11,566 nt of DNA, taken from positions 1 through 11,566 of the forward strand of contig JAEZHS010000312.1 of assembly GCA_023436825.1 (NCBI GenBank). Direction: 5' to 3'. Under the pieces are notes generated by a model. It was not told where the DNA came from, ran no database searches, and was given only the letters and a program-made list of their open reading frames with translations. This DNA comes from Pseudomonadota bacterium. Its GTDB lineage: Bacteria; Pseudomonadota; Alphaproteobacteria; Reyranellales; Reyranellaceae. A program made the position numbers and the translations under genes. This document shows, piece by piece, positions 1 to 7,524 of the stretch; positions within the stretch are counted from its first letter, which is position 1, and each line of letters starts with the position of its first letter.

Positions 1-597
1 GTCTCGCGCCGTGCCCGGCCGGTCTGGCAGCCCGGCAACCTGGTCGAGGTCGCGTGGCGCGCCCGGCTCTCGGAGCAGCTCGGCAACTACACGGGCGAAC
101 TGCGCGACGCCCATGCCGCGCGGGCGCTCGACACGCGCGAGGAGCTGGCGGGCCTGTCCGCGGCCTGCGCCGTCGTCGATGCCGCGCTGCCCGAGCGCGA
201 ACCGCATCCCGCGATGTTCGACGGCTTCAATGCCTTCCTCGGCATGCTCGGCCATCCCGGGTGGCAGGTGATCTATGTCCGGCTGGAGCTCGGCCTGCTG
301 CAGGAGCTGGGATTCGGGCTCGACCTGGAAAAATGCGCCGTGACCGGCGATACCGAGGGGCTGGCCTTCGTCTCGCCGCGCACCGGCCGTGCTGTCTCGG
401 AAGCGGCGGCCGGCCCCTACAAGGAGAAGCTGCTGGCGCTGCCGTCGTTTTTATCCACCGGCGGCGTGCCGTCTGCAGACGAACTGCTGCAGGGCCTCGA
501 CCTGGCCGGTCATTTCCTCGAGCGGCATGTCTTCTGGCCACAGAACAAGCCCTTGCCTGCCGCGCGGTCGAGATTTATGGAGTCGCTCCAACGCTAG
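1..597 (+). CDS. recO: DNA repair protein RecO, C-terminal part (5' end outside window)
   Basis: RecO works in the RecFOR pathway, loading RecA onto SSB-coated single-stranded DNA at gaps. The frame is open from the first base of the window and ends at TAG 595-597, giving 198 residues. The family's usual length is about 240-250, so roughly the N-terminal OB-fold is missing and the helical C-terminal domain is present. Recognisable family features are the NLVEVAWRARLSEQLG stretch near the start of the fragment, FNAFLGMLG, a helix rich in LELGLLQELGFGLDL, and the KCAVTG...AFVSPRTGRAVS segment followed by PYKEKLL, typical of alphaproteobacterial RecO. The first ATG in frame (214) is internal, not a real start. 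It reads into parC 54 bases downstream. The identification is from remembered family sequence, without a search. Confidence 0.9.
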   Translation, partial: VSRRARPVWQPGNLVEVAWRARLSEQLGNYTGELRDAHAARALDTREELAGLSAACAVVDAALPEREPHPAMFDGFNAFLGMLGHPGWQVIYVRLELGLLQELGFGLDLEKCAVTGDTEGLAFVSPRTGRAVSEAAAGPYKEKLLALPSFLSTGGVPSADELLQGLDLAGHFLERHVFWPQNKPLPAARSRFMESLQR

Positions 598-651
598 AAT
601 AATCTCGGTAGCGGCTCAGAATCGCGACCGTTTCCCCTCGTCACCGGGTCC

Positions 652-2892
652 ATGGCAAAGCGCACAAACGTCGTCCAACTGGCAGAGGTCAAGCCGGTGC
701 AATTCGGGCAGGCGCTCCAGGAGCGTTACCTGTCCTACGCCCTGTCCACCATCATGGCGCGGTCGCTGCCGGATGTGCGCGACGGGCTGAAGCCCGTGCA
801 TCGCCGCCTGCTCTATGCGATGCGGCAGCTCCGCCTCGACCCGAACAGCGCCTTCAAGAAGAGCGCGCGCGTGGTCGGCGACGTGATCGGCCAGTATCAC
901 CCGCACGGCGACCAGTCGATCTACGACGCCCTGGTGCGCCTCGCCCAGGAGTTCGCCGCGCGCTATCCGCTGATCGAAGGGCAGGGCAACTTCGGCAACA
1001 TCGACGGCGATAACCCGGCCGCCATGCGCTACACCGAGGCGCGCCTTACCGCGGTCGCCGAGGCGTTGCTGGCCGGCATCGACGAGAACGCCGTCGACTT
1101 CCGCCCCAACTACGACGGCTCGACTGAAGAGCCGATCGTGCTGCCCGGCGGCTTTCCCAACCTTCTGGCCAATGGCGCCGCCGGCATCGCCGTCGGCATG
1201 GCGACCTCTATCCCGCCGCACAATGCCGGCGAGCTCTGCGACGCCCTGCTGCACTTGATCAAGACGCCCAACGCGCGCGTCGAGACGCTGGTCGACCTGG
1301 TGAAGGGCCCCGATTTCCCGACCGGCGGCATCCTGGTCGAGCCGCGCGAATCGATCGTCGAGGCCTACAAGACCGGTCGAGGCGCCTTCCGCCTGCGCGC
1401 CAAGTGGCAAAAGGAAGAGCTGCCGCGCGGTCAGTACCGCATCATCGTCACTGAGATCCCCTATCAGGTGCAGAAGGGCAAGCTGATCGAGCGCATCGCC
1501 GAGATCATCAACGCCAAGAAGCTGCCCATCCTCGAGGACGTGCACGACGAATCGGCCGACGACGTGCGCATCGTGCTCGAGCCGCGCACCGGCCAGGTGC
1601 CGGCCGAGCTCCTGATGGAGCAGCTCTTCAAGCTCACCGACCTGGAAATCCGCTTCCCGCTGAACCTCAACGTCCTCGACAAGGACAACACGCCGCGCGT
1701 GATGAACCTGCGCGAGGCGCTGCAGGCCTGGCTCGACCATCGTCGCGAGGTGCTCGTTCGGCGTTCCACGTTCCGGCTCGCGGAGATCGAGCGGCGCCTG
1801 GAGATCCTCGACGGCTACCTGATCGCCTATCTCAACCTCGACAAGCTGATCAAGATCATCCGCGAGGAGGACGAGCCGAAGCCCAAGATGATCAAGGCTT
1901 TCGACCTCACCGACCTGCAGGCCGAGGCCATCCTCAATATGCGGCTGCGCGCGCTGCGCCGGCTGGAAGAGTTCGAGATCAAGGGCGAGCACAAGAAGCT
2001 CACCGCCGAGCGCAAGGACCTCAAGGCGCTGCTCAAGGACGAGACGCTGCAGTGGGGCAAGATCGCCGACGAGGTGCAGGAGACCAAGAAGAAGTTCGGC
2101 GGCAAGACCGAGCTCGGTCGTCGCCGCACTGAGCTCGCCGACGCGCCCGCCGAGGTCGAGCATGCGATCGAGGACTTCGTCGAGCGCGAGCCGGTCACGG
2201 TGCTGCTCTCGGAGAAGGGCTGGATCCGCGCCGCCAAGGGCCACCTCGACGACAAGGCCGCGGCCGAGCTCAAGTACAAGGAAGGCGACAGCCCGCGCTT
2301 TGCGGTCCACGCGCAGTCGACCGACAGGATCTTGGTGTTCGGCACCAACGGCCGCTTCTACACGCTGGGCTGCGACAAGCTGCCGAGCGCGCGCGGCCAT
2401 GGCGAGCCGATCCGGCTGATGATCGAGCTCGGCAACGAGCAGGACATCGTCGACCTCGCCGTGCTGAAGGGCGGACGCAAGTTCCTGGTGGCGTCGGATG
2501 CCGGCCGGGGCTTCATCGTGCCCGAGGACGACGTCGTGGCGCAGACCAAGAACGGCAAGCAGGTGCTGAACCTTGCCGACAAGGAGAAGGCGCAGGCCTT
2601 TGCCGTGGTGCCGGAGGGGGCGGATTCGATCGCCGCGCTGAGCGAAGGCCGGAAGCTCCTGATCTTCCCGATGGAGCAGGTACCGGAGATGGGCCGCGGC
2701 CGCGGCGTGACGTTGCAGAAGTCCAAGGCCGACCAGCTGTCGGATGCGCAAGCCTTCCGGCTCGCCGACGGGTTGCCATGGGCCAACCGCGTCATCCCGG
2801 CCGGCGAGTTGAAGTTCTGGCGCGGCGAGCGCGCCCAGGCGGGCCGCCTGCCCGAAAAGGGATGGCCGCGCGCCAAGCGCTTCAAGGATTGA
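652..2892 (+). CDS. parC: DNA topoisomerase IV subunit A (ParC)
   Basis: ParC is the DNA-cleaving subunit of topoisomerase IV, which with ParE (not in the window) unlinks daughter chromosomes. The 746 residues match the family length (E. coli about 750). The N-terminal breakage-reunion domain contains [20 protein letters not shown] (residues 30-49), HPHGD (83-87), [11 protein letters not shown] (110-120) and the active-site tyrosine Tyr127 in [10 protein letters not shown] (codon 1030-1032). A charged coiled-coil/tower region follows, then a C-terminal beta-pinwheel region from about residue 490. I see no GyrA box (QRRGGKG-like), which favours ParC over GyrA. The ATG at 652 is the only plausible start after the recO stop, but it lacks a good Shine-Dalgarno, so translation may depend on recO readthrough or coupling. 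Glutamine 88 occupies the position of GyrA Ser83 in the quinolone-resistance region. Confidence 0.95.
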   Translation: MAKRTNVVQLAEVKPVQFGQALQERYLSYALSTIMARSLPDVRDGLKPVHRRLLYAMRQLRLDPNSAFKKSARVVGDVIGQYHPHGDQSIYDALVRLAQEFAARYPLIEGQGNFGNIDGDNPAAMRYTEARLTAVAEALLAGIDENAVDFRPNYDGSTEEPIVLPGGFPNLLANGAAGIAVGMATSIPPHNAGELCDALLHLIKTPNARVETLVDLVKGPDFPTGGILVEPRESIVEAYKTGRGAFRLRAKWQKEELPRGQYRIIVTEIPYQVQKGKLIERIAEIINAKKLPILEDVHDESADDVRIVLEPRTGQVPAELLMEQLFKLTDLEIRFPLNLNVLDKDNTPRVMNLREALQAWLDHRREVLVRRSTFRLAEIERRLEILDGYLIAYLNLDKLIKIIREEDEPKPKMIKAFDLTDLQAEAILNMRLRALRRLEEFEIKGEHKKLTAERKDLKALLKDETLQWGKIADEVQETKKKFGGKTELGRRRTELADAPAEVEHAIEDFVEREPVTVLLSEKGWIRAAKGHLDDKAAAELKYKEGDSPRFAVHAQSTDRILVFGTNGRFYTLGCDKLPSARGHGEPIRLMIELGNEQDIVDLAVLKGGRKFLVASDAGRGFIVPEDDVVAQTKNGKQVLNLADKEKAQAFAVVPEGADSIAALSEGRKLLIFPMEQVPEMGRGRGVTLQKSKADQLSDAQAFRLADGLPWANRVIPAGELKFWRGERAQAGRLPEKGWPRAKRFKD

Positions 2893-2896
2893 GCGA

Positions 2897-3703
2897 ATGG
2901 ACCTGACGCTGCTCTGGAAAACGGTGCTGATCGGCGTCGTCGAAGGCCTGACCGAGTTCCTGCCGGTATCCTCGACGGGACACATCATCCTGGCCGAGGA
3001 GGTGCTGGGCTTCCAGGGACCGCCGGGCAAGGTGTTCGAGATCGTGATCCAGCTCGGCGCGATCCTCGCGGTCTGCGTCCTCTATCGGGAGAAGATCTGG
3101 ACGACGGCGCAGGGCGCCTTGAAGCGCGAGCCAGTGTCGTTGCGCTTTGCCGCCGCGGTCGTGGTCGCCTTCCTGCCGGCGGCGGTCATTGGCGTTGTCG
3201 CGCACAAATACATCAAGTCGGTGCTGTTCAATCCCACGGTGGTGGCGGTGGCGCTTATCGTGGGCGGCATCGCCATTCTGGTGATCGAGCGCTATGCGCA
3301 GAGACCGCGCATGAAGTCGCTCGACGAGGTCGATCTGAAGACGGCGTTGTACATCGGCCTCTGCCAGTGCCTCGCCATGATCCCCGGCGTGAGCCGCGCC
3401 GGTGCCACCATCATGGGGGCGCGGGTTTTTCGCGTGGATCGTGCGACGGCGGCGGAGTTCTCGTTCTTCCTCGCCATGCCCACGATGATCGGTGCCACCG
3501 TCTACGACCTCTACAAGAACTGGTCTTCGCTCGACTGGCACGGCAGTGGCATCATCGCGATCGGCTTCGTCACCGCCTTTCTCAGTGCATTGCTCGTGGT
3601 GAGACCGTTCGTTCGCTTCATCAGCCGCCACGGTTTCGGCGTCTTCGCCTGGTACCGTATTGCGTTGGGCGCATTGGCGCTTGCGCTGATCGTCGTGCAT
3701 TGA
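2897..3703 (+). CDS. uppP: Undecaprenyl-diphosphatase (UppP/BacA)
   Basis: This integral membrane enzyme dephosphorylates undecaprenyl diphosphate, recycling the lipid carrier for peptidoglycan and other surface polymers; extra copies give bacitracin resistance. The 268 residues match the family length. The first signature is EGLTEFLPVSSTGH (16-29), carrying the conserved Glu16, Glu20, Ser26 and His29. The second is PGVSRAGATI (163-172), with Arg167 as the equivalent of the essential arginine of the E. coli enzyme. Several hydrophobic segments (about 50-63, 84-101, 114-130, 152-165, 178-195 and the C-terminal helices) fit a polytopic protein. The start at 2897 lies 4 bases after the parC stop, with an AAGGA Shine-Dalgarno-like stretch inside the end of parC, so the two are probably co-translated. 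No clear terminator follows; the first solute-binding protein gene starts 73 bases downstream. Confidence 0.95.
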   Translation: MDLTLLWKTVLIGVVEGLTEFLPVSSTGHIILAEEVLGFQGPPGKVFEIVIQLGAILAVCVLYREKIWTTAQGALKREPVSLRFAAAVVVAFLPAAVIGVVAHKYIKSVLFNPTVVAVALIVGGIAILVIERYAQRPRMKSLDEVDLKTALYIGLCQCLAMIPGVSRAGATIMGARVFRVDRATAAEFSFFLAMPTMIGATVYDLYKNWSSLDWHGSGIIAIGFVTAFLSALLVVRPFVRFISRHGFGVFAWYRIALGALALALIVVH

Positions 3704-3776
3704 ACCTTCAGTCGGTGCGAAGCGCGTGCCATAAGCCGGCGCAACTCAATATCGCTTCCGGAGTTTCTGGTTCATC

Positions 3777-4883
3777 ATGCAACGTCGTAAGTTTCTGCGT
3801 ACCACCGGCGTCGGCGCTGCCGCTGTCGCGGCCACCGGCACGCTCGCCGCGCCGGCCATCGCTCAATCCGCGCCCGAGCTGAAATGGCGCCTGGCGTCGA
3901 GCTTCCCCAAGTCGCTCGACACGATTTACGGCGCCGCCGAGATTTTCACCAAGTACGTCGCCGAGGTTTCGGACAACAAGTTCCAGATCCGCCTGTTCGC
4001 CGCCGGCGAGGTCGTGCCCGGCCTGCAGGTCGCCGATGCCGTGCAGAACGGTACCGTCGAGATGGGCCACACCGCGTCCTACTATTACGTCGGCAAGGAT
4101 CCATGCTTCGCGTTCGACTGCGCCATCCCGTTCGGGCTGAACGCGCGCCAGCAGGATGCCTGGATGAACTGGGGCGGCGGCCGCGAGGCGATGGCCGACT
4201 TCTTCAAGACCTACAACATCCATGCCATGCCCTGCGGCAACACCGGCGGCCAGATGGGCGGCTGGTTCCGCAAGGAGATCAAGACCCTCGATGACCTCAA
4301 GGGCCTGAAGATGCGCACCTCGGGCTTCGCGGGCGAAGTGCTGAGCAAGCTCGGCGTCGTGCCACAGCAGATCGCCGGCGGCGACATCTACCCGGCGCTG
4401 GAGAAGGGCACGATCGACGCCTGCGAATGGGTTGGCCCATACGACGACCAGAAGCTCGGCCTGAACAAGGTGGCGCCGTATTACTACTATCCCGGCTGGT
4501 GGGAAGCGGGTCCGCAGCTCTCGGCCTATGTGAACCTGGCCAAGTGGAACGAACTTCCCAGGGGCTACCAGGCGCTGCTGGAGGCCGCAGCCGCCAAGGC
4601 GCACACCTCGATGCTGTCGAAGTACGATACGCAGAATCCCAAGGCGCTGCGTGAGCTCGTGGCGGGCGGCACCAAGCTCATGCCCTTCACCACCCAGGTG
4701 CTCGAGGCCTGCTACGCAAAGACCAACGAGGTCTACGACGAGACCATGGCCAAGAACCCGCGCTTCAAGAAGATATACGAATCGTGGAAGCCGTTCCGCG
4801 CCGAGGAGGTCCTGTGGTTCCGCGTCGTCGAGAATACGCTCGACAACTTCATGGCGCGCCTATCGGCTGGCAACAAGCTCTGA
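3777..4883 (+). CDS. TRAP transporter solute-binding protein, array copy 1 (DctP/FcbT1-like, Tat-exported)
   Basis: A periplasmic receptor that captures a small, probably carboxylate, ligand and delivers it to a TRAP DctQM membrane complex. The 368 residues start with a Tat signal: RRKFLR at 3-8, a weakly hydrophobic Ala/Gly region, and an A-I-A cleavage motif at 27-29. The mature part has the DctP-family layout. Arg180 in KGLKMR is the likely carboxylate-binding arginine. Gln159, Glu217-Trp218 and Glu243 fall, by my alignment, where TakP-type receptors bind ligand-associated metal. GGDIYPALEKGTIDA (201-215) is the family's most constant block. Pocket stretches are MPCGN (151-155) and GPQLSAYVN (245-253), the same class as copy 3. 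Cys110 and Cys115 in KDPCFAFDC are unique to this copy and could form a disulfide. The start is fixed by the Tat motif; GGAG at 3760-3763 is a distant Shine-Dalgarno. The ligand is unknown. Confidence 0.93.
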   Translation: MQRRKFLRTTGVGAAAVAATGTLAAPAIAQSAPELKWRLASSFPKSLDTIYGAAEIFTKYVAEVSDNKFQIRLFAAGEVVPGLQVADAVQNGTVEMGHTASYYYVGKDPCFAFDCAIPFGLNARQQDAWMNWGGGREAMADFFKTYNIHAMPCGNTGGQMGGWFRKEIKTLDDLKGLKMRTSGFAGEVLSKLGVVPQQIAGGDIYPALEKGTIDACEWVGPYDDQKLGLNKVAPYYYYPGWWEAGPQLSAYVNLAKWNELPRGYQALLEAAAAKAHTSMLSKYDTQNPKALRELVAGGTKLMPFTTQVLEACYAKTNEVYDETMAKNPRFKKIYESWKPFRAEEVLWFRVVENTLDNFMARLSAGNKL

Positions 4884-4907
4884 CACATACCGCGCAGAAA
4901 CGCGGAG

Positions 4908-4934
4908 AACCCCGCTTTGGCGGGGTTTTTCTTT
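4908..4934 (+). terminator. Rho-independent terminator after array copy 1
   Basis: The arms AACCCCGC (4908-4915) and GCGGGGTT (4920-4927) are perfect complements around a TTTG loop. They are followed by TTTTT, C, TTT (4926-4934). The hairpin begins 25 bases after the copy 1 stop, so copy 1 probably ends its own transcript here. Confidence 0.88.
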
Positions 4935-4982
4935 GCCTTTGGTCGCCTTTCCAAGCGCGGGGTGCTGTGTCATAAACCCGCG

Positions 4983-5016
4983 CCGCCGGAGGGGCGGTTC
5001 GCGTTGCAGAACGCGA
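4983..5016 (+). promoter_or_regulatory. Two small hairpins in the leader region of array copy 2
   Basis: CCGCC (4983-4987) pairs with GGCGG (4993-4997), and TCGCGTT (4999-5005) pairs with AACGCGA (5010-5016) across a GCAG loop. Both lie between the copy 1 terminator and the copy 2 Shine-Dalgarno. An A-rich stretch follows rather than a T-run, so they are not a plus-strand terminator. They could be an operator or a 5' leader structure. I cannot name a promoter here with confidence. Confidence 0.35.
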
Positions 5017-5033
5017 TCAAAAGAAAAAATTCC

Positions 5034-5039
5034 GAGGAG
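5034..5039 (+). promoter_or_regulatory. Shine-Dalgarno deciding the start of array copy 2
   Basis: GAGGAG lies 10 bases upstream of the ATG at 5050. This ATG opens the MQRRKFLRTAG Tat signal. The frame stays open upstream back to 4651, but that extension would run through the copy 1 terminator, so 5050 is taken as the real start. Confidence 0.75.
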
Positions 5040-5049
5040 TTCTACCCAA

Positions 5050-6156
5050 ATGCAACGTCGTAAGTTCTTGCGCACCGCCGGTATGGGCGGTGGCGCGGCC
5101 GCTGTCGCGAGCACGCTCGCAGCGCCCGCAGTCGCTCAGTCCATGCCCGAAGTGAAGTGGCGCCTTGCCTCGAGCTTCCCCAAGTCGCTCGACACCATCT
5201 ACGGCGCGGGCGAATTCTTCGCCAAGCGCGTCGCCGCTCTCACCGATAACAAGTTCCAGATCCGTGTCTTCGCCGCCGGCGAGATCGTCCCCGGCCTGCA
5301 AGTCGTCGACGCTGTGCAGAACGAGACCGTCGAGTGCGGCCACACCGCGGCCTATTACTATGTCGGCAAGGACCCGACGTTCGCCTTCGACACGGCGCTG
5401 CCGTTCGGGCTGAACACCCGCCAGCAGAATGCCTGGGTGTATTTCGGCGGCGGCCTCGAGCTCATGCGCGAGTTCTACAAGGACTACAAGATGATCTCCT
5501 TCCTGATGAGCCACACCGGCGCCCAGATGGGCGGCTGGTGGCGCAAGGAGATCAAGAGCCCCGAGGACATGAAGGGCGTGAAGATGCGCATCGGCGGCTT
5601 CGCCGGTCAGGTCATGGCCAAGCTCGGCGTGGTCCCGCAGCAGCTGGCCGGCGGCGACATCTACCCGGCGCTGGAGAAGGGCACGATCGACGCCGCCGAA
5701 TGGGTCGGCCCGTACGACGACCAGAAGCTCGGCTTCAACAAGGTCGCGCCGTACTACTACTATCCCGGCTGGTGGGAGGGCGGTGCCGCGCTCTCGCTCT
5801 ATTGCGGCGAGAAGGCCTATGAGGCGCTGCCGGCCATGTACAAGGAGGCGATTGCGGCTGCCTCCGGCGACACGGTGAGCTGGTCGGTCGCCAAGTACGA
5901 CGCCCAGAATCCCAAGGCGCTGCGTGAACTGGTGGCGGCCGGCGCCAAATTCCTGCCGTTCCCGCAGTCGGTCATGGAGGCCTGCTTCAACGCCTCCAAC
6001 GAGCTCTATGCCGAGACCATCGCCAAGAACCCCAGGTTCAAGAAGGTCTACGAGTCCTGGAAGCCCTTCCGCAACGAGGAGGTCCTGTGGTTCCGGGTGG
6101 CCGAGAACACCTTCGATAATTTCATGGCGCGCCAGTCGGCGGCCAACAAGCTGTAG
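5050..6156 (+). CDS. TRAP transporter solute-binding protein, array copy 2 (DctP/FcbT1-like, Tat-exported)
   Basis: A periplasmic TRAP receptor of 368 residues with a Tat signal (RRKFLR at 3-8; A-V-A before Gln30). The conserved frame residues Gln159, Arg180, Glu217-Trp218 and Glu243 are all present, as is the aromatic APYYYYPGWWE segment (233-243). The pocket stretches differ from every other copy: FLMSH at 151-155 and GAALSLYCG at 245-253. It is the only copy with WWRKE rather than WFRKE at 163-167 and with NETVE instead of NGTVE at 91-95. A different ligand from copy 1 is therefore inferred. Its signal peptide and C-terminal ~65 residues closely match copy 3, while its middle does not. It has its own leader and its own terminator, so it may be regulated independently. 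The ligand is not identifiable from sequence. Confidence 0.93.
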   Translation: MQRRKFLRTAGMGGGAAAVASTLAAPAVAQSMPEVKWRLASSFPKSLDTIYGAGEFFAKRVAALTDNKFQIRVFAAGEIVPGLQVVDAVQNETVECGHTAAYYYVGKDPTFAFDTALPFGLNTRQQNAWVYFGGGLELMREFYKDYKMISFLMSHTGAQMGGWWRKEIKSPEDMKGVKMRIGGFAGQVMAKLGVVPQQLAGGDIYPALEKGTIDAAEWVGPYDDQKLGFNKVAPYYYYPGWWEGGAALSLYCGEKAYEALPAMYKEAIAAASGDTVSWSVAKYDAQNPKALRELVAAGAKFLPFPQSVMEACFNASNELYAETIAKNPRFKKVYESWKPFRNEEVLWFRVAENTFDNFMARQSAANKL

Positions 6157-6164
6157 CAGTTCTG

Positions 6165-6197
6165 CCTCCCCTTCGCGGAGCCCGCCAAGGGGGGAGG
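6165..6197. repeat. Inverted repeat just downstream of array copy 2
   Basis: CCTCCCC (6165-6171) is complementary to GGGGAGG (6191-6197), spaced by a GC-rich 19-base segment. It sits 8 bases after the copy 2 stop and just before the strong terminator, with no T-run of its own. It could stabilise the 3' end of the message or be a fragment of a dispersed palindromic repeat. Confidence 0.45.
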
Positions 6198-6208
6198 AAC
6201 GGCGTCCC

Positions 6209-6239
6209 AAAAGCCCCGCTTCGGCGGGGCTTTTTCTTT
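6209..6239 (+). terminator. Rho-independent terminator after array copy 2
   Basis: The arms AAAAGCCCCGC (6209-6219) and GCGGGGCTTTT (6224-6234) enclose a stable TTCG tetraloop and are followed by a T-rich tail, T5-C-T3 (6231-6239). The tail TTTTTCTTTG is the same as after copy 1, which suggests the two terminators are related by duplication. Confidence 0.9.
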
Positions 6240-6267
6240 GCGCGGAACGTGCGGACATGGCAGGTTG

Positions 6268-6286
6268 GATTCCGCCGAGTGGAATC
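6268..6286. promoter_or_regulatory. Short palindrome upstream of array copy 3, possible operator
   Basis: GATTCC (6268-6273) and GGAATC (6281-6286) form an inverted repeat with a 7-base spacer, 35 bases upstream of the copy 3 ATG and just after the copy 2 terminator. The position suits a repressor or activator site or a leader hairpin. The short arms make chance a real alternative. Confidence 0.3.
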
Positions 6287-6309
6287 TCGGTAAACAAAAA
6301 TACGTTTCT

Positions 6310-6314
6310 GGGAG
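6310..6314 (+). promoter_or_regulatory. Shine-Dalgarno deciding the start of array copy 3
   Basis: GGGAG ends 7 bases before the ATG at 6322, which begins the MQRRKFLRTAG Tat signal. A longer in-frame reading from TTG 6238 would start inside the copy 2 terminator and add 28 residues in front of the Tat motif, so 6322 is preferred. Confidence 0.75.
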
Positions 6315-6321
6315 TGAAATC

Positions 6322-7431
6322 ATGCAACGTCGGAAATTCCTGCGCACCGCCGGTATCGGCGGTGGCGCCGCCGCTGTCGCGAGCACCGTTGCGGCGCCCG
6401 CCATCGCCCAATCGATGCCCGAGCTGAAGTGGCGTCTGGCCTCGAGCTTCCCCAAGTCGCTCGACACGCTGTACGGCGGCGGCGAGAACTTCGCCAAGTT
6501 CATCGGCGAGATGACGGACAACAAGTTCCAGGTCCGCATCTTCGCTTCGGGCGAGATCGTGCCCGGCCTGCAGGTGCTCGATGCCGTGCAGAACGGCACC
6601 GTCGAGATGGGCCACTCGGCCGGCACCTACTACATCGGCAAGGACCCGACGCTCGCCTTCGACACCACGCTGCCGTTCGGCATGAACGCGCGCCAGCAGG
6701 ACGCGTGGATGAACTTCGGCGGCGGCAAGGAACTGCTGGCTGAGGTCTACAAGGACTACAACACCCTCTCAATCCCGTGCGGCAACACCGGCGCGCAGAT
6801 GGGCGGCTGGTTCCGCAAGGAGATCAAGAGCCCCGAGGACATGAAGGGGCTGAAGTTCCGCATCGCCGGCATCGCCGGCATGGTCTGCGCCAAGCTGGGC
6901 TCGGTGCCGCAGCAGATCGCCGGCGGCGACATCTATCCGGCGCTGGAGAAAGGCACGATCGATGCGGCCGAGTGGGTCGGTCCGTACGACGACCAGAAGC
7001 TCGGCTTCAACAAGATCGCGCCCTACTACTACTATCCGGGCTGGTGGGAAGGCGGCCCGCAGACCTCGGCCTTCGTCAACCTCACGAAGTGGAACGAACT
7101 GCCGAAGTACTATCAGTCCGTCATCCAGGGCGCTGCTGCCCGGGCGCAGGCCATCATGCTCTCCAAGTACGACGCGGAAAATCCCAGGGCGCTGCGCGAG
7201 CTGATGGCGGCCGGCACCAAGTTGATGCCGTTCCCGCAGTCGGTGATGGAAGCCGCCTTCAATGCCTCCAACGAGCTCTATGCCGAGCTTTCGGCGAAGA
7301 ACCCGAAGTTCAAGAAGGTCTACGAGAACTGGAAGCCGTTCCGCAACGAGGAGATCCTGTGGTTCCGCGTTGCCGAGTTCACCTTCGACAGCTTCATGGC
7401 GCGCCAGTCGGCTGCCAATAAGCTCGGATAG
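6322..7431 (+). CDS. TRAP transporter solute-binding protein, array copy 3 (DctP/FcbT1-like, Tat-exported)
   Basis: A periplasmic TRAP receptor of 369 residues, one glycine longer at the C-terminus than copy 2. The Tat signal is RRKFLR at 3-8, with A-I-A at 27-29. Arg180 (in GLKFR), Gln159, Glu217-Trp218 and Glu243 are all present. The pocket stretches IPCGN (151-155) and GPQTSAFVN (245-253), and the following NLTKWNELP and MLSKYD (279-284), follow copy 1. The signal peptide and the C-terminal region from about residue 305 (FPQSVMEA, FNASNELYAE, RQSAANKL) follow copy 2. This mosaic suggests recombination or gene conversion in the array. Copies 1 and 3 probably bind the same or similar ligands. 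No T-run terminator follows, and copy 4 starts 93 bases later, so these two may share a transcript. Confidence 0.93.
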   Translation: MQRRKFLRTAGIGGGAAAVASTVAAPAIAQSMPELKWRLASSFPKSLDTLYGGGENFAKFIGEMTDNKFQVRIFASGEIVPGLQVLDAVQNGTVEMGHSAGTYYIGKDPTLAFDTTLPFGMNARQQDAWMNFGGGKELLAEVYKDYNTLSIPCGNTGAQMGGWFRKEIKSPEDMKGLKFRIAGIAGMVCAKLGSVPQQIAGGDIYPALEKGTIDAAEWVGPYDDQKLGFNKIAPYYYYPGWWEGGPQTSAFVNLTKWNELPKYYQSVIQGAAARAQAIMLSKYDAENPRALRELMAAGTKLMPFPQSVMEAAFNASNELYAELSAKNPKFKKVYENWKPFRNEEILWFRVAEFTFDSFMARQSAANKLG

Positions 7432-7450
7432 ATCAGGCGGCAGACTTCGC

Positions 7451-7475
7451 CTTCACCGCCAGCCAGTCGGTGAAG
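7451..7475 (+). other. Hairpin between array copies 3 and 4
   Basis: CTTCACCG (7451-7458) pairs perfectly with CGGTGAAG (7468-7475) over a 9-base loop. It has no T-run, so it is not a standard terminator. It sits directly upstream of a strong, apparently unused AAAGGAGG. It may be an RNA processing or stability element between two co-transcribed genes. Confidence 0.45.
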
Positions 7476-7477
7476 TG

Positions 7478-7485
7478 AAAGGAGG
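7478..7485 (+). promoter_or_regulatory. Orphan strong Shine-Dalgarno sequence upstream of array copy 4
   Basis: AAAGGAGG is a near-perfect anti-SD match. No ATG, GTG or TTG follows at a usable distance; the next ATG is 7525, which has its own GGGAGGG (7512-7518). It may be a ribosome standby site, a remnant of a lost start, or chance. Confidence 0.4.
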
Positions 7486-7524
7486 CAGTAGCGTACCCAA
7501 GAAACGATCCAGGGAGGGATCACC

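Noticed and set aside
553..600. Possible parC promoter with TTGCCT and TAGAAT
   Set aside because: The two elements are about 36 bases apart rather than about 17, and TAGAAT overlaps the recO stop. Not supportable.
598..651. recO and parC share a frame with no stop between the recO TAG and the parC ATG, hinting at a readthrough fusion
   Set aside because: An open 54-base gap is expected by chance at high GC, and nothing suggests TAG suppression.
616..3030. Long antisense open frame (804 codons) opposite parC
   Set aside because: It mirrors parC in a high-GC genome, where the opposite strand often stays open. It is low in complexity (repeated Leu/Asp/Arg/Gly) and matches no family, while parC is unmistakable.
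4651..5049. N-terminal extension of array copy 2 by 133 residues
   Set aside because: It overlaps the end of copy 1 in another frame and reads through a terminator. The Tat signal at 5050 with its own Shine-Dalgarno marks the true start.
5017..6615. Long antisense open frame (532 codons) opposite array copies 2 and 3, with similar ones opposite copies 1, 4 and 5
   Set aside because: These are the same shadow repeated because the sense genes are paralogues. They cross terminators and have no recognisable domain.
7432..7480. Minus-strand open stretch reading FHFTDWLAVKAKSAA then stop, looking like the C-terminus of a lost gene
   Set aside because: It is only about 16-20 codons long and I recognise no family. 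The hairpin explains part of the sequence. Too little to call a pseudogene.
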